Positions 37,200 through 48,056 of a DNA stretch of 64,000 nucleotides are shown one piece after another. The notes beneath the pieces were generated by a model. That model worked only from the letters and a program-made list of their open reading frames with translations. It did no database searches and was not told where the DNA came from. Positions within the stretch are counted from its first letter, which is position 1, and every line of letters begins with the position of its first letter. The position numbers were made by a program, and so were the translations under genes. This DNA comes from Arenimonas daejeonensis (GTDB taxonomy: Bacteria > Pseudomonadota > Gammaproteobacteria > Xanthomonadales > Xanthomonadaceae): NCBI RefSeq assembly GCF_007993735.1, contig NZ_CP042453.1:2480001-2544000 (forward strand), written 5' to 3'.

Positions 37200-37782
37200 A
37201 TGGACGAAATCGCCCTGCTGCTGGTCGGCGCGGTCTTCGTCAACAACTTCGTGCTGGTGAAGTTCCTCGGGCTGTGCCCGTTCATGGGCGTGTCGCGCAA
37301 GCTCGACGCCGCCTACGGCATGGCCCTGGCCACCGGCTTCGTGCTCACGCTTTCCTCGGCGCTGGCCTGGATGGTGCACCACTGGCTGCTGCTGCCGCTG
37401 GGGCTGGAGTACCTGCGCACGCTGGGTTTCATCCTGGTGATCGCCGCCGTGGTGCAGTTCACCGAGATCGTGATGAACCGGCAGAGCCCGCGCCTGTACC
37501 GCGTACTGGGCCTGTACCTGCCGCTGATCACCACGAACTGCGCGGTGCTGGGCGTGGCCCTGCTGAACGTGCAGGCGCGGCATACGCTGTTCGAGTCGGT
37601 GCTGTACGGCTTCGGCGCGGCACTGGGTTTCGGTCTGGTGCTGGTGCTGTTCTCGGCCATGCGCGAGCGGCTGGAAACCGCCGACGTGCCGGCCGCCTGG
37701 CGTGGCGCACCGATCGCCCCGGGTGACCGCGGGCCTGATGTCGCTGGCCTTCCTCGGCTTCTCCGGCCTGGTGCCGGCCTGA
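37200..37782 (+). CDS. rsxA: Electron transport complex subunit RsxA/RnfA (one apparent frameshift)
   Basis: 193-residue integral membrane subunit of the Rnf/Rsx complex. [20 protein letters not shown] and [12 protein letters not shown] are the two conserved Cys-containing half-membrane motifs; about six helices. Near 37728 an extra base (CCCC GGG) shifts the end; removed, the tail reads [19 protein letters not shown] and stops at 37782, one base before rsxB. In E. coli the complex keeps SoxR reduced. Confidence 0.92.
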
Positions 37783-37783
37783 C

Positions 37784-38332
37784 ATGACCACCGCGGTGCT
37801 GGTGGTGGTGGCGCTGGCGGCCCTGCTGGGCGCCCTGCTGGGCTGGGCTGCGCGCCGGTTCCGGGTCGCGTCCGACCCGATGGTGGAACGCATAGACCGC
37901 CTGCTGCCGCAGACCCAGTGCGGACAATGCGGTTTCCCGGGCTGCAAACCCTATGCGAAGGCGATCGCCGCCGGCGAAGCCGACATCGACCAGTGCCCGC
38001 CCGGCGGCGAAGCCGGCGTCAGGGCACTCGCGGAGCTGCTGGGCCGCGAACCGAAGCCGGTGAACCCGCAGAACGGCACCGAAAAACCGCCGGTGGTGGC
38101 GCTGATCGTCGAGGACGACTGCATCGGCTGCACCAAGTGCATCCAGGCCTGCCCGGTGGACGCCATCGTCGGCGGACCCAAGCTGATGCACACGGTGATC
38201 GCCGAACTGTGCACCGGCTGCGAACTCTGCCTGCCGCCCTGCCCGGTGGACTGCATCGTGCTGGTGCCGCCGGTGCCCAGGCCGGGCGAGATCCGCTGGC
38301 CCCGCCCGGCAAGGGGCGGGACCGCGGGCTGA
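37784..38332 (+). CDS. rsxB: Electron transport complex subunit RsxB/RnfB
   Basis: 182 residues: N-terminal membrane helix, a [4Fe-4S] motif [20 protein letters not shown], and two ferredoxin-type clusters ([12 protein letters not shown] and [12 protein letters not shown]). Starts one base after rsxA. The C-terminus is short and ends in a Pro/Arg/Gly-rich tail. No rsxC, D, G or E follows: the next gene is a convergent TraB/GumN gene. Confidence 0.93.
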   Translation: MTTAVLVVVALAALLGALLGWAARRFRVASDPMVERIDRLLPQTQCGQCGFPGCKPYAKAIAAGEADIDQCPPGGEAGVRALAELLGREPKPVNPQNGTEKPPVVALIVEDDCIGCTKCIQACPVDAIVGGPKLMHTVIAELCTGCELCLPPCPVDCIVLVPPVPRPGEIRWPRPARGGTAG

Positions 38333-38333
38333 T

Positions 38334-39212
38334 TCAGAGGCGCTCGACCTTGTAGCCCTTGTCGCGCAGCAGCTCCACCACGCCATCCTCGCCGAGCAGG
38401 TGCAGGGCACCGACCACGACCAGGGTTTCGTCCTCGGCCTCGTCATCGAGCATGGCCTGCAGGCGCGGCAACCAGGCCAGGTTGCGGTCGTGGTTCAGGC
38501 GCTTGTACAGCGCCGGGTATTCGGCCTTGAGCTCCGCGCCGGTTTCCTCGAACAGGGCCTCGTCGTCGCCCGCACGCCACAGCGCGTGCATGCGTTCGAT
38601 CTCGCCCTGCATCTCGGCCACCTCTTCCAGCGTGTCTTCCAGCGCCTGGCGCTGTTCCTCGGCGCTCATGCCGTCGAACAGCGCGATCTGCTGGTCGAAG
38701 GTCTCGAGGCCGCGGGTGGGTTTGCCGGCCTCGCCGGCGCGGTCGGCGAAATGTTTGTCCAGGCCAAGTTCCGGGTTCAGCCCCAGCATCTGCATCTCCG
38801 TGATGCTGACCACCAGGCTGACGAACCAGGCTTCCATCGGCTGGAAGTTTTCCAGAGGAATACTGCGGCGGGCCGCGTAGGCCTCCAGCTTGCTCCAGAC
38901 GTCGGGCGGCAGGGACTGCTGCAGCGTGCTGCCGTCGGTGCGCATCGCCGCCTGGGCCATGCGGGCAGGCCCGGCCGGATCTGCCATCTCGGCGGGCGAC
39001 AACTCGAACACCACCTGTTCGGCATCATCGAAGGCGGCGTCGGTGCTGGACGCCAACGGGTAGTCGGCGGGCTTGAGCAGGTGGAAGGAACCGAGCAGGT
39101 AGATCGAGTTGTCGCCGTCGCTGACTTTCCACAGCAGCGGACGCGGCGGCTCGGCCCATGCCGTGCCGGCGAGGGAGAGGGACAACAGTGCGGCGATCCA
39201 GCGTTTGGACAT
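38334..39212 (-). CDS. TraB/GumN family protein
   Basis: 292 residues with signal peptide (WIAALLSLSLAGTAWA). GSFHLL near the N-terminus and VVVGALHLLGEDGVVELL plus KGYKVERL at the end are the paired GxxH motifs of the TraB/GumN (EreA/ChaN-like) fold, a putative metal-dependent hydrolase. Start ATG 39212, 23 bp after the DUF1684 stop. Last gene of the nnrD-tsaE-amiC-mutL operon. Function unknown in bacteria. Confidence 0.88.
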   Translation of the reverse strand: MSKRWIAALLSLSLAGTAWAEPPRPLLWKVSDGDNSIYLLGSFHLLKPADYPLASSTDAAFDDAEQVVFELSPAEMADPAGPARMAQAAMRTDGSTLQQSLPPDVWSKLEAYAARRSIPLENFQPMEAWFVSLVVSITEMQMLGLNPELGLDKHFADRAGEAGKPTRGLETFDQQIALFDGMSAEEQRQALEDTLEEVAEMQGEIERMHALWRAGDDEALFEETGAELKAEYPALYKRLNHDRNLAWLPRLQAMLDDEAEDETLVVVGALHLLGEDGVVELLRDKGYKVERL

Positions 39213-39235
39213 GCTCGGTTCCTTGGGTGGAGGAA

Positions 39236-40201
39236 TCATTCCGGGAAAGGACGCGGTTTCTTCTCGCCGGCCTCGACCCGCAGGTCCAGCCGGTTCTCCG
39301 GCAGCGGCATCGGGCAGGTCGAGAACGGCGTGAAGGCGCAGGGCGGGTTGTAGGCCTTGTTGAAGTCGAGCACGGTGGTGCCGTCGGACCCGGCCGGGTC
39401 GGCATAGACCATGCGCGAGGCGGCATAGGTCTCGTGGCCGCTGGTGCGGTCGGCGAAGGTGAAGAACAGCCGGCCATCGCCTTCGTCCACCGCCTCCATG
39501 CGGAACGACTTGCCGTCCTTCTCGAAGCTCAGCGTGCCGGGGTTGGCGAATTTCTCGATCATGCCCAGCACGTTGACGATCTCGACCGTCTGGCCGGGCG
39601 GATGCGCCTCGAACCGGGCGACGATGCGCATGTCCGGATTGATGTCGAAATAGTCCAGCCCCGGGAAGGCCGTGCGGGTGCGTGCGAACGCGTTGCGCAC
39701 CCTCAGCCCGTAGCGGCCGGCGCGTTCGATCAGGATGAAGCTGGCGTCGCCCTTGTTGAAGGCGACCACCGTCGCCGTGCCGCGGGTATCGGGCACCAGC
39801 GTGACCAGCGCCTCGGCCTCCGGCACCTGGCCGTCGATGGTGACTTCAGTCTCGACGCCGGGGTGCAGCTTCAGCGTCGCCAAGCCGTCCTTGCCCAGGC
39901 TGAGCATGCCCAGCTGCGCGGGGCCGACCGCCAGCCGCGTGCCGTTGTCCTGCGCGCTGCCGACGTAGGTGGCGCCTGGCGCCAGCCAGTGCATGCCCAC
40001 CAGGGACAGCCAGCCGTCGGGGCGCTGCAGGCGCGCAAGGCGCTCGTCGCGCCAGGCCAGGATCTCGCCTTCGTATTGCAGGCGTGCGGCTTTGGCCGCG
40101 CGGGCTTCGGCTTCGGCCTGGGCAGCTTCCTGTCCACCGCCGCCGCAGGCGGCCAGCACCAGGCTCGTGGTCATCGTCATCATCAGCACTCGCAGCTTCA
40201 T
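39236..40201 (-). CDS. DUF1684 lipoprotein
   Basis: 321 residues. Lipoprotein signal (TSLVLAACGGG) followed by an Ala/Glu-rich linker and the DUF1684 domain: EILAWRDERLARL, DGWLSLVGMHWLAPG, RFEAHPPGQTVEI, and the C-terminal LDFNKAYNPPCAFTPFSTCP motif typical of the family. The ATG at 40201 overlaps the mutL stop (ATGA). Enzymatic role unknown. Confidence 0.9.
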   Translation of the reverse strand: MKLRVLMMTMTTSLVLAACGGGGQEAAQAEAEARAAKAARLQYEGEILAWRDERLARLQRPDGWLSLVGMHWLAPGATYVGSAQDNGTRLAVGPAQLGMLSLGKDGLATLKLHPGVETEVTIDGQVPEAEALVTLVPDTRGTATVVAFNKGDASFILIERAGRYGLRVRNAFARTRTAFPGLDYFDINPDMRIVARFEAHPPGQTVEIVNVLGMIEKFANPGTLSFEKDGKSFRMEAVDEGDGRLFFTFADRTSGHETYAASRMVYADPAGSDGTTVLDFNKAYNPPCAFTPFSTCPMPLPENRLDLRVEAGEKKPRPFPE

Positions 40202-41972
40202 CAACGTCCCCTCAGGAACAGGCGGTCCAGTTCGGCCTTGGTCAACTGCACCCAGGTCGGCCGGCCATGATTGCATTGGCCGCTGCGCTCGGTGGATTCC
40301 ATGTCGCGCAACAGTGCGTTCATCTCCGGCAGGCTCAGCCGGCGGTTGGCGCGCACCGAGGTGTGACAGGCCAGGGTGGACAGGAGTTCATTGCGGGCCT
40401 CCTCGAGCTTGCGGCTGCTGCCGTGCTCGCGCAGGTCGGAAAGCACGTCCAGCACCAGCGCCTTCGGGTCGAGGTCGGCCAGCAGGGTCGGTACGCTGCG
40501 CACGCTCAGGGCCTGCGGGCCGGCGCGACGCAGCTCGAAGCCGTAGCCGGCGAGAGTGTCGGCATGCTGTTCGGCCAGGTCGGCCTCGCGCTCGGACACC
40601 GCCAGCGACAGCGGCACCAGCAGCGGCTGCGAGCGGATGCCCTCGCCGTCGCGGGCGGCCTTGAGGCGTTCGTAGGTGATGCGTTCGTGCGCGGCGTGCA
40701 TGTCCACCAGGATGAGGCCCTGGGCGTTCTCGGCGAGTACGAAAATGCCGTGAAGTTGTGCCAGCGCATAGCCCAGCGGCGGCGCTTCGGCCTCATTGGC
40801 CGCCGGTATCGGCGCCGACGCCGGCCCGGAGGACGGACCGCCATAGAGCGCGGCATAGCCGGCCAGGGTGTCGCGCACCGGCAGGCCCAGGCCACCTGGG
40901 CCGGAGCGCCCCAGCCCGGCGGCGAAGAAGCCCCGGTCACCGGCAGACCGACATCGTGTCCAGCCGCCAGCCCGGCCCGGGTCGACGCCAGCGCCTCGTG
41001 CAGCGTGCGGTAGATGAACTCGTGCACCAGCCGCTGTTCGCGGAAACGCACCTCGTGTTTGGCCGGGTGCACGTTCACGTCCACCTGCCGCGGGTCGCAT
41101 TCCAGGAACAGTACGAACGCCGGATGCCGGCCATGGAACAGCACGTCCGCATACGCCTGCCGCACCGCATGCGCGACAGTGCGATCGCGCACCGCGCGGC
41201 CGTTGACGTAGAAATACTGCTGGTCGGCACTGGAGCGCGCCGCGGTCGGCAGCCCGACCCAGCCGTGCAGCCGCAGCCCGGCACCGGCATGTTCGATCTG
41301 CAGGCACTGCGCCGTGAACTCCTCGCCAAGCGCCTCGGCCACGCGCCGCGCGCGTTCGGCACCGTCGCGCACCGGCTTGTAGTGACGCGACAGGCGGCCG
41401 TTGTGGCTGATGCGCAGTTCGACGTGCGGACGCGCCAGTGCCAGCGAGCGCAGCCACTCTTCGATGTGGCCCAGCTCGGTGCGTTCGGCGCGCAGGAACT
41501 TGCGCCGCGCGGGTACGTTGTAGAACAGGTCGCGCACTTCCACCGTGGTGCCGACCGGATGCGGGAACGGCTGCGGTGGCGCGACCTTGCCGCCCTCCAC
41601 TTCCAGCCGCACGCCATGTTCCTGCGCCGACGTGCGCGAGTTCAGCGCGAAACGGCTGACCGAGGCGATCGAAGGCAGTGCCTCGCCGCGGAAGCCCAGC
41701 GTCGCGACTTCCTCGAGATCGTCGAGTGAGCCGATCTTGCTGGTGGCGTGGCGCGAGATCGCCAGCGGCAGTTCGTCGGCCGGAATGCCGCCACCGTCAT
41801 CGCGGATCCGGATCAGGCGGATGCCGCCTTCCTCCAGGTCGATGTCCACGCGGGTGGCGCCGGCGTCGAGCGCGTTCTCCACCAGTTCCTTGACCACCGA
41901 GGCCGGGCGTTCGACCACCTCGCCCGCGGCGATCTGGTTGACGAGGGTGTCGGGAAGCTGCTGGATCGGCAC
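40201..41972 (-). CDS. mutL: DNA mismatch repair protein MutL (one apparent frameshift)
   Basis: N-terminal GHKL ATPase: [40 protein letters not shown]-type lid and GFRGEAL. C-terminal dimerisation domain with [30 protein letters not shown] and [10 protein letters not shown]. The two halves are in different frames; the break lies in the linker at about 40890-40900, between a CCAGG and a CCTGG. Repaired length is about 590 residues. The C-terminal motif lacks the metal-binding endonuclease signature, so this is the MutH-type or non-endonuclease form. Confidence 0.93.
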
Positions 41973-42024
41973 GGCCTGGCGGGTCTCGGGGCAACGAGAC
42001 CGGATGATAGCAGCGGCGGCCGGT

Positions 42025-43376
42025 TTACTCGGGAAGCGAGGCGACGGTCGTGGCGGCCATCGGGATGGTCAGGCGCTCGCCGATGCGCACGGTGTCGCCC
42101 TTGAGCTTGTTGGCGGTCCGGATGGTGTTCATCGGCACGCCGTGGCGGGCCGCGATCAGACTCAGGGTCTCGCCGCGGCTGACCACGTGCTGGCGGCTGC
42201 CGCCGAACTGGCCCTGGTGGGCGGCATACCAGGTGCCCGGAGGCGCCTGGTTGGCGAAATAGCCGCGCACGCCGCTGACGATGGCCGCGGCCATGCGGCT
42301 GCGGTACGCCGGGTCGCTGAGCTTGGCCTCTTCGCCCGGGTTGGAGATGAAACCGGCCTCGACCAGCATCGAGGGCACGTCGGGCGAACGCAGCACCACG
42401 AAGTTGGCGCGTTCGATCTGCGGCTTGTGCGCCTTGCCGACCTGCTTGAGTGCGGCCAGCACTTCGCTGGCGACGTCGTCGGATACGCGCATCGTGGCGT
42501 TCTGTGAAAGATCCAGCAGCACAGCGGCGAGGTTCTTGTCGCGGGCATCGAGTTCGACGCCGCCGACCAGGTCGGCCGCGTTTTCCTGGTCGGCCAGCCA
42601 GCGCGCCGCTTCCGAGGAAGCACCGCGCAGCGACAGCACGTACACCGACGCGCCGCTGGCGGCGCGGTTGTGGGCGGCATCGGCGTGCAGGGAAATGAAC
42701 AGGTCGGCCTGCGCTTCGCGGGCGATCATGTAGCGCTGGTCCAGCGGGATGAACACGTCGCGGTCGCGCACCAGGAAGGCCTGCATGCCCGGGTCGGCGT
42801 TGATCTGCGCGGCGAGTTCGCGCGCCGCGGCCAGCGTGATGTTCTTTTCGTACTTGCCGGTCGGGCCGATCGCGCCCGGGTCCTGCCGCCGTGGCCGGCG
42901 TCGATGGCGATGATCAGCTTGCGCTGGCCGGTGCCGATGACGTCCTGCACGGTGCGCGCCGGCGCCGGCTTGCCGGCGACCGTGTCGGTGTCGGTGAACA
43001 GTTCAAGCACCAGGCGCGCGCTGTTGCCATGGCGCTCGATGCGGCTGCGCGGCTTCACCTCTCGGCCCAGGTCGAGCACGACGCGCAACTGGTTGTCGGC
43101 CGGCTTGCCGGTGCGCACGCCGGCGACCACGCCGTTCGGCGCCGGCGCCTTGTAACCGCCCGCCAGCGAGCTGCCGGAAAGATCCAGCACCAGGCGATCG
43201 GGATTGGATAGGGTGAAAAGCTTGTAGTCGGCGGTATCGGTGAGCTCGAGCACCGCCCGGGTGCCGGTCTCGCCTTCGACCAGGGTCACGCCCTTGAGCT
43301 GGGCCGCCTGGGCGCCGGACGCGGCCAGACCCAGCAGGGTCGAAACGATCAGCAGCAGGGCAAGATTCCGGCGCAT
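42025..43376 (-). CDS. amiC: N-acetylmuramoyl-L-alanine amidase AmiC/AmiB type with LysM (one apparent frameshift)
   Basis: Signal peptide ([19 protein letters not shown]), AMIN domain ([20 protein letters not shown]), zinc amidase_3 domain (DAGHGG, then [19 protein letters not shown]) and a C-terminal LysM ([18 protein letters not shown]). It cleaves septal peptidoglycan in cell separation. One base is missing at about 42886 (CCTGCC where CCTGGCC is expected), just after DAGHGG; the repaired linker reads [19 protein letters not shown]. About 450 residues. Gene position between tsaE and mutL is classical. Confidence 0.93.
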
Positions 43377-43484
43377 GGGCGGGATTGAACCACCGGGCCA
43401 CGGCAAAAGCAAGAAATTTCCTTTGGAATCCGGGACCTGCCAAACCTTCCTCGGATTCGGTTCAGAAGACGCCCGGAGAAGCTG

Positions 43485-43948
43485 TCATTCCGGGCCCCGG
43501 CCGAGCCTGTCCAGCCAGGCCCGGCCGGCCCCGGTCCCCGCCTGGAGGCGGGCACGGCGCCCTGCCCCCTCGGTCGCCAGCTGCAGCCGCAGGTCCGGGG
43601 CCGGCAGGCTGCCGGCCCCACGCTCAGGCCATTCCACCAGCCACAGGGTGGCGTCGGCCGCCAGGTCGTCCAGGCCCAGGAAGTCCAGTTCGGCGGCGCC
43701 CGCCAGGCGGTACAGGTCCAGGTGCGCGGCTTCCCCGCCGGGGACCGGATAACGCTCGATCAGGGTGTAGGTCGGGCTCTTGATCGCCCCCGTTACGCCC
43801 AGCGCGCGCAACCAGGCGCGGGCCAGGGTGGATTTCCCGGCGCCGAGCTCGCCTTCCAGACCACGGCGCGCTCCGGCTGCGTCCGCGCCAGGGCGGTGGC
43901 CAGGGCTTCGGTGGCGTCCGGGTCGGGCAGCAGGCGGTCGGGGTTCAT
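43485..43948 (-). CDS. tsaE: tRNA threonylcarbamoyladenosine biosynthesis ATPase TsaE (one apparent frameshift)
   Basis: P-loop ATPase that with TsaB-TsaD installs t6A on ANN-decoding tRNAs. LEGELGAGKSTLARAWLRAL, SPTYTLIERYPV, HLDLYRL and WLVEWPER are present. The first ~34 residues (MNPDRLLPDPDATEALA) are in another frame; a lost base at about 43859, turning CCAGG into CCAGA, explains it. About 154 residues. ATG 43948 overlaps the nnrD stop. Confidence 0.92.
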
Positions 43949-45422
43949 TCGGGATTGGCCATGCGGCGCAGGTGGGGAAACAGATCGGAAGGCAGCAGGC
44001 CGCGTTCGCCGCCGATGCGGGCGGCGGCATCCCCGGCCGCCGCATGCAGCAGCGCACCGGCCACCGCGGCCTGGAACACCGGCAAGTGCTGCGCCTGCAG
44101 CGCCGCGATCACGCCCGACAGCACGTCGCCCATGCCGCCCGTGGCCATGCCGGGATTTCCGGCGGCGATCACCGCCGGGATTTCACCGGGCGCGGCGACG
44201 ATCGTGCCGGCGCCCTTGAGCACCACCACGCAACGGAACTTCTGCGCCAACGCCTCGGCAGCACCGAAACGGTCGGCCTGCACCTCACGCTTGTCCTTGC
44301 CCAGCAGGCGCCCGGCCTCGCCCGGATGCGGCGTGATCACCGCACCAGGCACGGCGTGCGGTTCCTCGGCGAGCAGATTGAGTGCATCGGCGTCCAGCAC
44401 CAGCGGCTTGTCCGCCGCCAGCGCGGCGCGATAGAGACTGCGGCCCCACGCCCCCTGCCCCAGCCCGGGCCCGACCGCCAGCACCGTGGCGCGCTCCAGC
44501 AGTGGCAGTAACGCCTCCACGCTTTCGACCGCGTGCGTCATCGCTTCCGGGCGCGCCGCGACCAGGGCCGCGACACCGGCGCTGCGCGTGGCCACGCTGG
44601 CCAGGCCGACCCCCGTGCGCAACGCACCCTCCGCGCACAGGCGCACCGCCCCGCCCATGCCCACTTCACCGCCGATGCACAGGACATGGCCGTGTTCGCC
44701 CTTGTGTGCGTTCGCATGCCTGGGCGTCAGCCAGCGGGCCAGGCCGTCCGGGCGGCACAACCAGGCCGCCGGCACGAACTCGTCGAAGACGCCGAACTTC
44801 AGGTCGAGGCGATCCAGCAGGACCTCACCGTCGAAGTCGCGGGCCATGCCGGTGTAGAGGCCGCGTTTGGCCGCAATGAAGCTGAGCGTGACGTCGGCGC
44901 GCACGGCAACGCCCGCGGCGTGGCCGGTGTCGGCATCCAGGCCCGAGGGCACGTCCAGCGACAGCACCGGCACGCGGCTGGCATTGATGCGTTCGATCAT
45001 CGCCCGCGACGCCTCCGACGGCGCCCGCGCCAGGCCCGTGCCGTAGAGCGCGTCCACCCAGAGCCCGGCTTCGGGCAGCAGGCCGTCGAAGCTGGCCACG
45101 GCACCCCGGCCGCGCGCCAATCGGCCAGGGCCTGTCGCGCTTCGGGACTGCGGGGCGTGGCGCCCGGCGGCGTCACCACGTGCACGCTGCAGCCGGCCGC
45201 ATGCGCCAGCCGCGCCAGCACGTATCCGTCGCCGCCATTGTTGCCCGGACCGCAGGCGATGCCGATGCGGCGCACCGCCGGCCAGCGCTGCTGCACCAGG
45301 CGCCAGGCGGCGGAGGCGGCCCGCGTCATCAGCTCGTAGCCGGACAGCTCCAGCACCTCGATGGCGTGGTCGTCCATGGCCCGCACCTGGGCCGGGCGGT
45401 ACAGCGGCAGCAGTTCGCTCAT
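43945..45422 (-). CDS. nnrD: Bifunctional NAD(P)H-hydrate epimerase / ADP-dependent dehydratase (one apparent frameshift)
   Basis: Repairs hydrated NADH/NADPH. N-terminal YjeF epimerase domain (ELMTRAASAAWRLV, GPGNNGGDGYVLARL, DVPSGLDADTG) and C-terminal ribokinase-like dehydratase domain (GPGLGQGAWG, VITPHPGEAGRLLG, NPGMATGGMGDVLSGVIAAL). The epimerase domain is split near 45105 by one missing base in a CCCC run (ADWRAAG to AVASFDGLLPEAG). About 492 residues. Divergent from queG with only 23 bp between starts. Confidence 0.92.
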
Positions 45423-45432
45423 GGCGGGATTC

Positions 45433-45438
45433 TATACT
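45433..45438 (+). promoter_or_regulatory. Candidate -10 box for a leaderless queG transcript
   Basis: TATACT ends seven bases before the queG GTG at 45446. The 23-bp gap to nnrD leaves no room for a leader or Shine-Dalgarno on this strand. Confidence 0.45.
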
Positions 45439-45445
45439 TGCCCCC

Positions 45446-46493
45446 GTGCACGACCTCGCCGCCCTGACCGAACGCATCAAACGCTGGAGCCGGGAACTGG
45501 GCTTCCAGCAGACCGGCGTGGCCGGCATAGCCTGGGCGAGGACGAGGCGCACCTGCGCGACTGGCTGGCCAGGGGCCAGCACGGCGACATGGACTACATG
45601 GCCCGCCACGGCGACAAACGCACGCGGCCCGATCAGCTGGTGCCGGGCACCCTGCGCGTGATTTCGGTGCGCATGGACTACGGCACCGGCGACGATGCCG
45701 CGGCCTGGGCGACGCTGGAAGACGGCGAACGCGCCTACGTCGCCCGCTACGCGTTGGGACGCGACTACCACAAGGTGATGCGCAACCGGCTGCAGAAACT
45801 CGCCGACCGGATCGCCGCCGACATCGGTCCGTTCGGCTATCGCGCTTTCGTGGATTCGGCGCCGGTGCTGGAGCGTGCACTGGCGCGCGACGCCGGCTTG
45901 GGCTGGATCGGCAAGCACAGCTGCCTGATCAACAAGGACGCCGGCAGCTGGTTTTTCCTGGGCGAGATCTACACCGACCTGCCGCTGCCGGTGGATACGC
46001 CGGCCAGCGCGCACTGCGGCACCTGCACGCGCTGCATCCAGGTGTGCCCGACCGGCGCCATCGTCGCGCCCTACCGCGTGGATGCGCGCCGCTGCATCAG
46101 CTACCTGACGATCGAACTCAGGGAATCGATTCCCGAGGAACTGCGGCCGCTGGTCGGCAACCGCGTGTTCGGCTGCGACGACTGCCAGTTGGCCTGCCCC
46201 TGGAACAAGTTCGCCGTGCGCAGCGACGAGTCCGATTTCCGGGTCCGGCACGGGCTGGACCAGGCCAGCCTGGTCGAGCTGTTCGCATGGAGCGAAGAGG
46301 AATTCCTGCGCAACACGGAAGGCTCGGCGATCCGCCGCACCGGCTACGAAGGCTGGCTGCGCAATATCGCCGTGGCCTGGGCAATGCCGCCGGCACGCCG
46401 CAGGTGCTGCAAGCGCTGGCTTCGCGCCGTGACCATCCCAGCGCGCTGGTGCGCGAGCACGTGGCCTGGGCGCTGGCCCGCCACGCGCATTGA
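45446..46493 (+). CDS. queG: Epoxyqueuosine reductase QueG (two apparent frameshifts)
   Basis: Cobalamin- and Fe-S-dependent last step of queuosine synthesis. GLGWIGKHSCLINKDAGSW, the first cluster CGTCTRCIQVCPTGAI, then CISYLTIELR and the second cluster GCDDCQLACPWN are in one frame. Residues 1-28 (HDLAALTERIKRWSRELGF) and the last ~35 (NAAGTPQVLQALASRRDHPS to ALARHAH) are in others. Both breaks are one lost C at CCTGG sites (45531 and 46376). Repaired length is about 349 residues. GTG start at 45446. Confidence 0.92.
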
Positions 46494-46502
46494 TCCCGGC
46501 GT

Positions 46503-48016
46503 TCAACGCCGGGCGCGGATCTCCGCGAGCAGGGCACGGGTGACCGGATCGGCCGGCTCGGTCTCGCCGGCGACCGCCGGCAACAGTTCGTTGGCGATGC
46601 GCTTGCCCAGCTCCACGCCCCACTGGTCGAAGGCGTTGATGCCCCAGAGCACCGACTGCACGTAGACGCTGTGCTCGTACAGCGACAGCAGCGCGCCGAG
46701 CGAACGCGGACTCAGTTCATCGAGCAGGAACAGCGTGGAAGGCCGCCCACCGGGATAGCGCTTGTTGCCGTCGCTCGAGCCGGCGCCGTTCGCCAGCGCC
46801 TCCGCCTGCGCCAGCAGGTTGGACAGCAGCACGGCGTGGTTCTCGGCGTAACCGTGGTTGGGGCGCACCACGCCGATGAAATCGGACGGCACCGGATCGC
46901 AGCCCTGGTGCAGCGCCTGGAAAAACTGTGCTGGACCGTGGTGCCCGCCCCACCCCACAGCACCGGCACGGTCGCCGTCGCCACCGGGCTGCCGTCGGCG
47001 TGCACGGACTTGCCCAGGCTTTCCATCACCAGTTGCTGCAGATAGGCCGGCAACAGCGCCAGGCGTTCGTCGTAGGGAAGCACGGCCTGGCTGACGTAAT
47101 CGAGCCCGTTGTGGTTCCAGATGGCCGCCAGCGCATGCCAGACCGCCAGGTTGGCCTCGGGCGGCGACTGCAGCACGTGCGCGTCCATCTCCGCCGCACC
47201 GTCCAGCAGCCGGGCGAAACCCTCGCGACCGATCGCCAGCTGCAGGGCGAAACCCACCGCCGACCAGAGCGAGAACCGGCCGCCGACCCAATCCCACATC
47301 GGCAGCACGCGTCGCGCCGCGACGCCGAACGCGCCGGCCCGGTCGACATTGGCGCTGATCGCGTACAAGCGCTCGCCGCCGCCCATCCACTCGCGCAGCA
47401 AGGCGCCGTTGAGCAGCGTTTCCTGCGTGCTGAAGCTCTTGGACACCAGGATCGCCGCCGTGCGCGCCGGATCCAGGCCGCGCACCAGGTGCTGCACGGC
47501 ACTGCCGTCCACGTTGCTGAGGAAATGGATGCGGAAACGGCCGTCGTGGTAGTCCTTCAGCGCATCCACCGCCAACCTCGGCCCGAGGTCGGACCCACCG
47601 ATGCCGACATTGACGATGTCGGTGACACCGCTCGCCGCGAGTTCGTCATGCAGGGCGTCCATGCGCACCCGCACCGCCAGTGCGTCCCGGTGCGCCGATT
47701 CGGCCAGGGCGCCGATGCCCAGGTTGCCGCGCAACGCGGTGTGCAGGGCCGGCCGCGCTTCCGACACGTTGACGTCCGCGCCGTCGAACAGCGCCCGGAT
47801 CGCCGCCGGCACCTCCGCCTGGCGCGCGAGGTCGAGCAACATTCCGAACGCTTCCCTGTCGAAGTGCTGGCGCGCGAAGTTCGCATGGATCGGGCCGACC
47901 CGCAGCGACAAATCGGCGCTGCGGCCGGGCGTATCCAGGTTCAGTTGCCGCAGCGTCGTCGCCGAGCTGCGCTGCGCTTCGCGCCTGAGCATCTGCCAGT
48001 GGCTGGGGGTCAGCAT
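46503..48016 (-). CDS. pgi: Glucose-6-phosphate isomerase (one apparent frameshift)
   Basis: Interconverts glucose-6-P and fructose-6-[45 protein letters not shown], and in the second frame the family signatures [18 protein letters not shown] and [20 protein letters not shown] with [11 protein letters not shown] lost base at about 46921, just after a CCTGG, splits them. About 504 residues. Convergent with queG (9 bp apart) and follows panC. Confidence 0.93.
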
Positions 48017-48056
48017 TCGGAATCCTTGCCGTTGGGGGCGAAATCCGGCGCCCGCG

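Noticed and set aside
43945-46623. 892-residue open frame covering nnrD and antisense to queG
   Set aside because: Only the part downstream of about 45105 is nnrD; the rest is antisense to queG and unrelated to the family.
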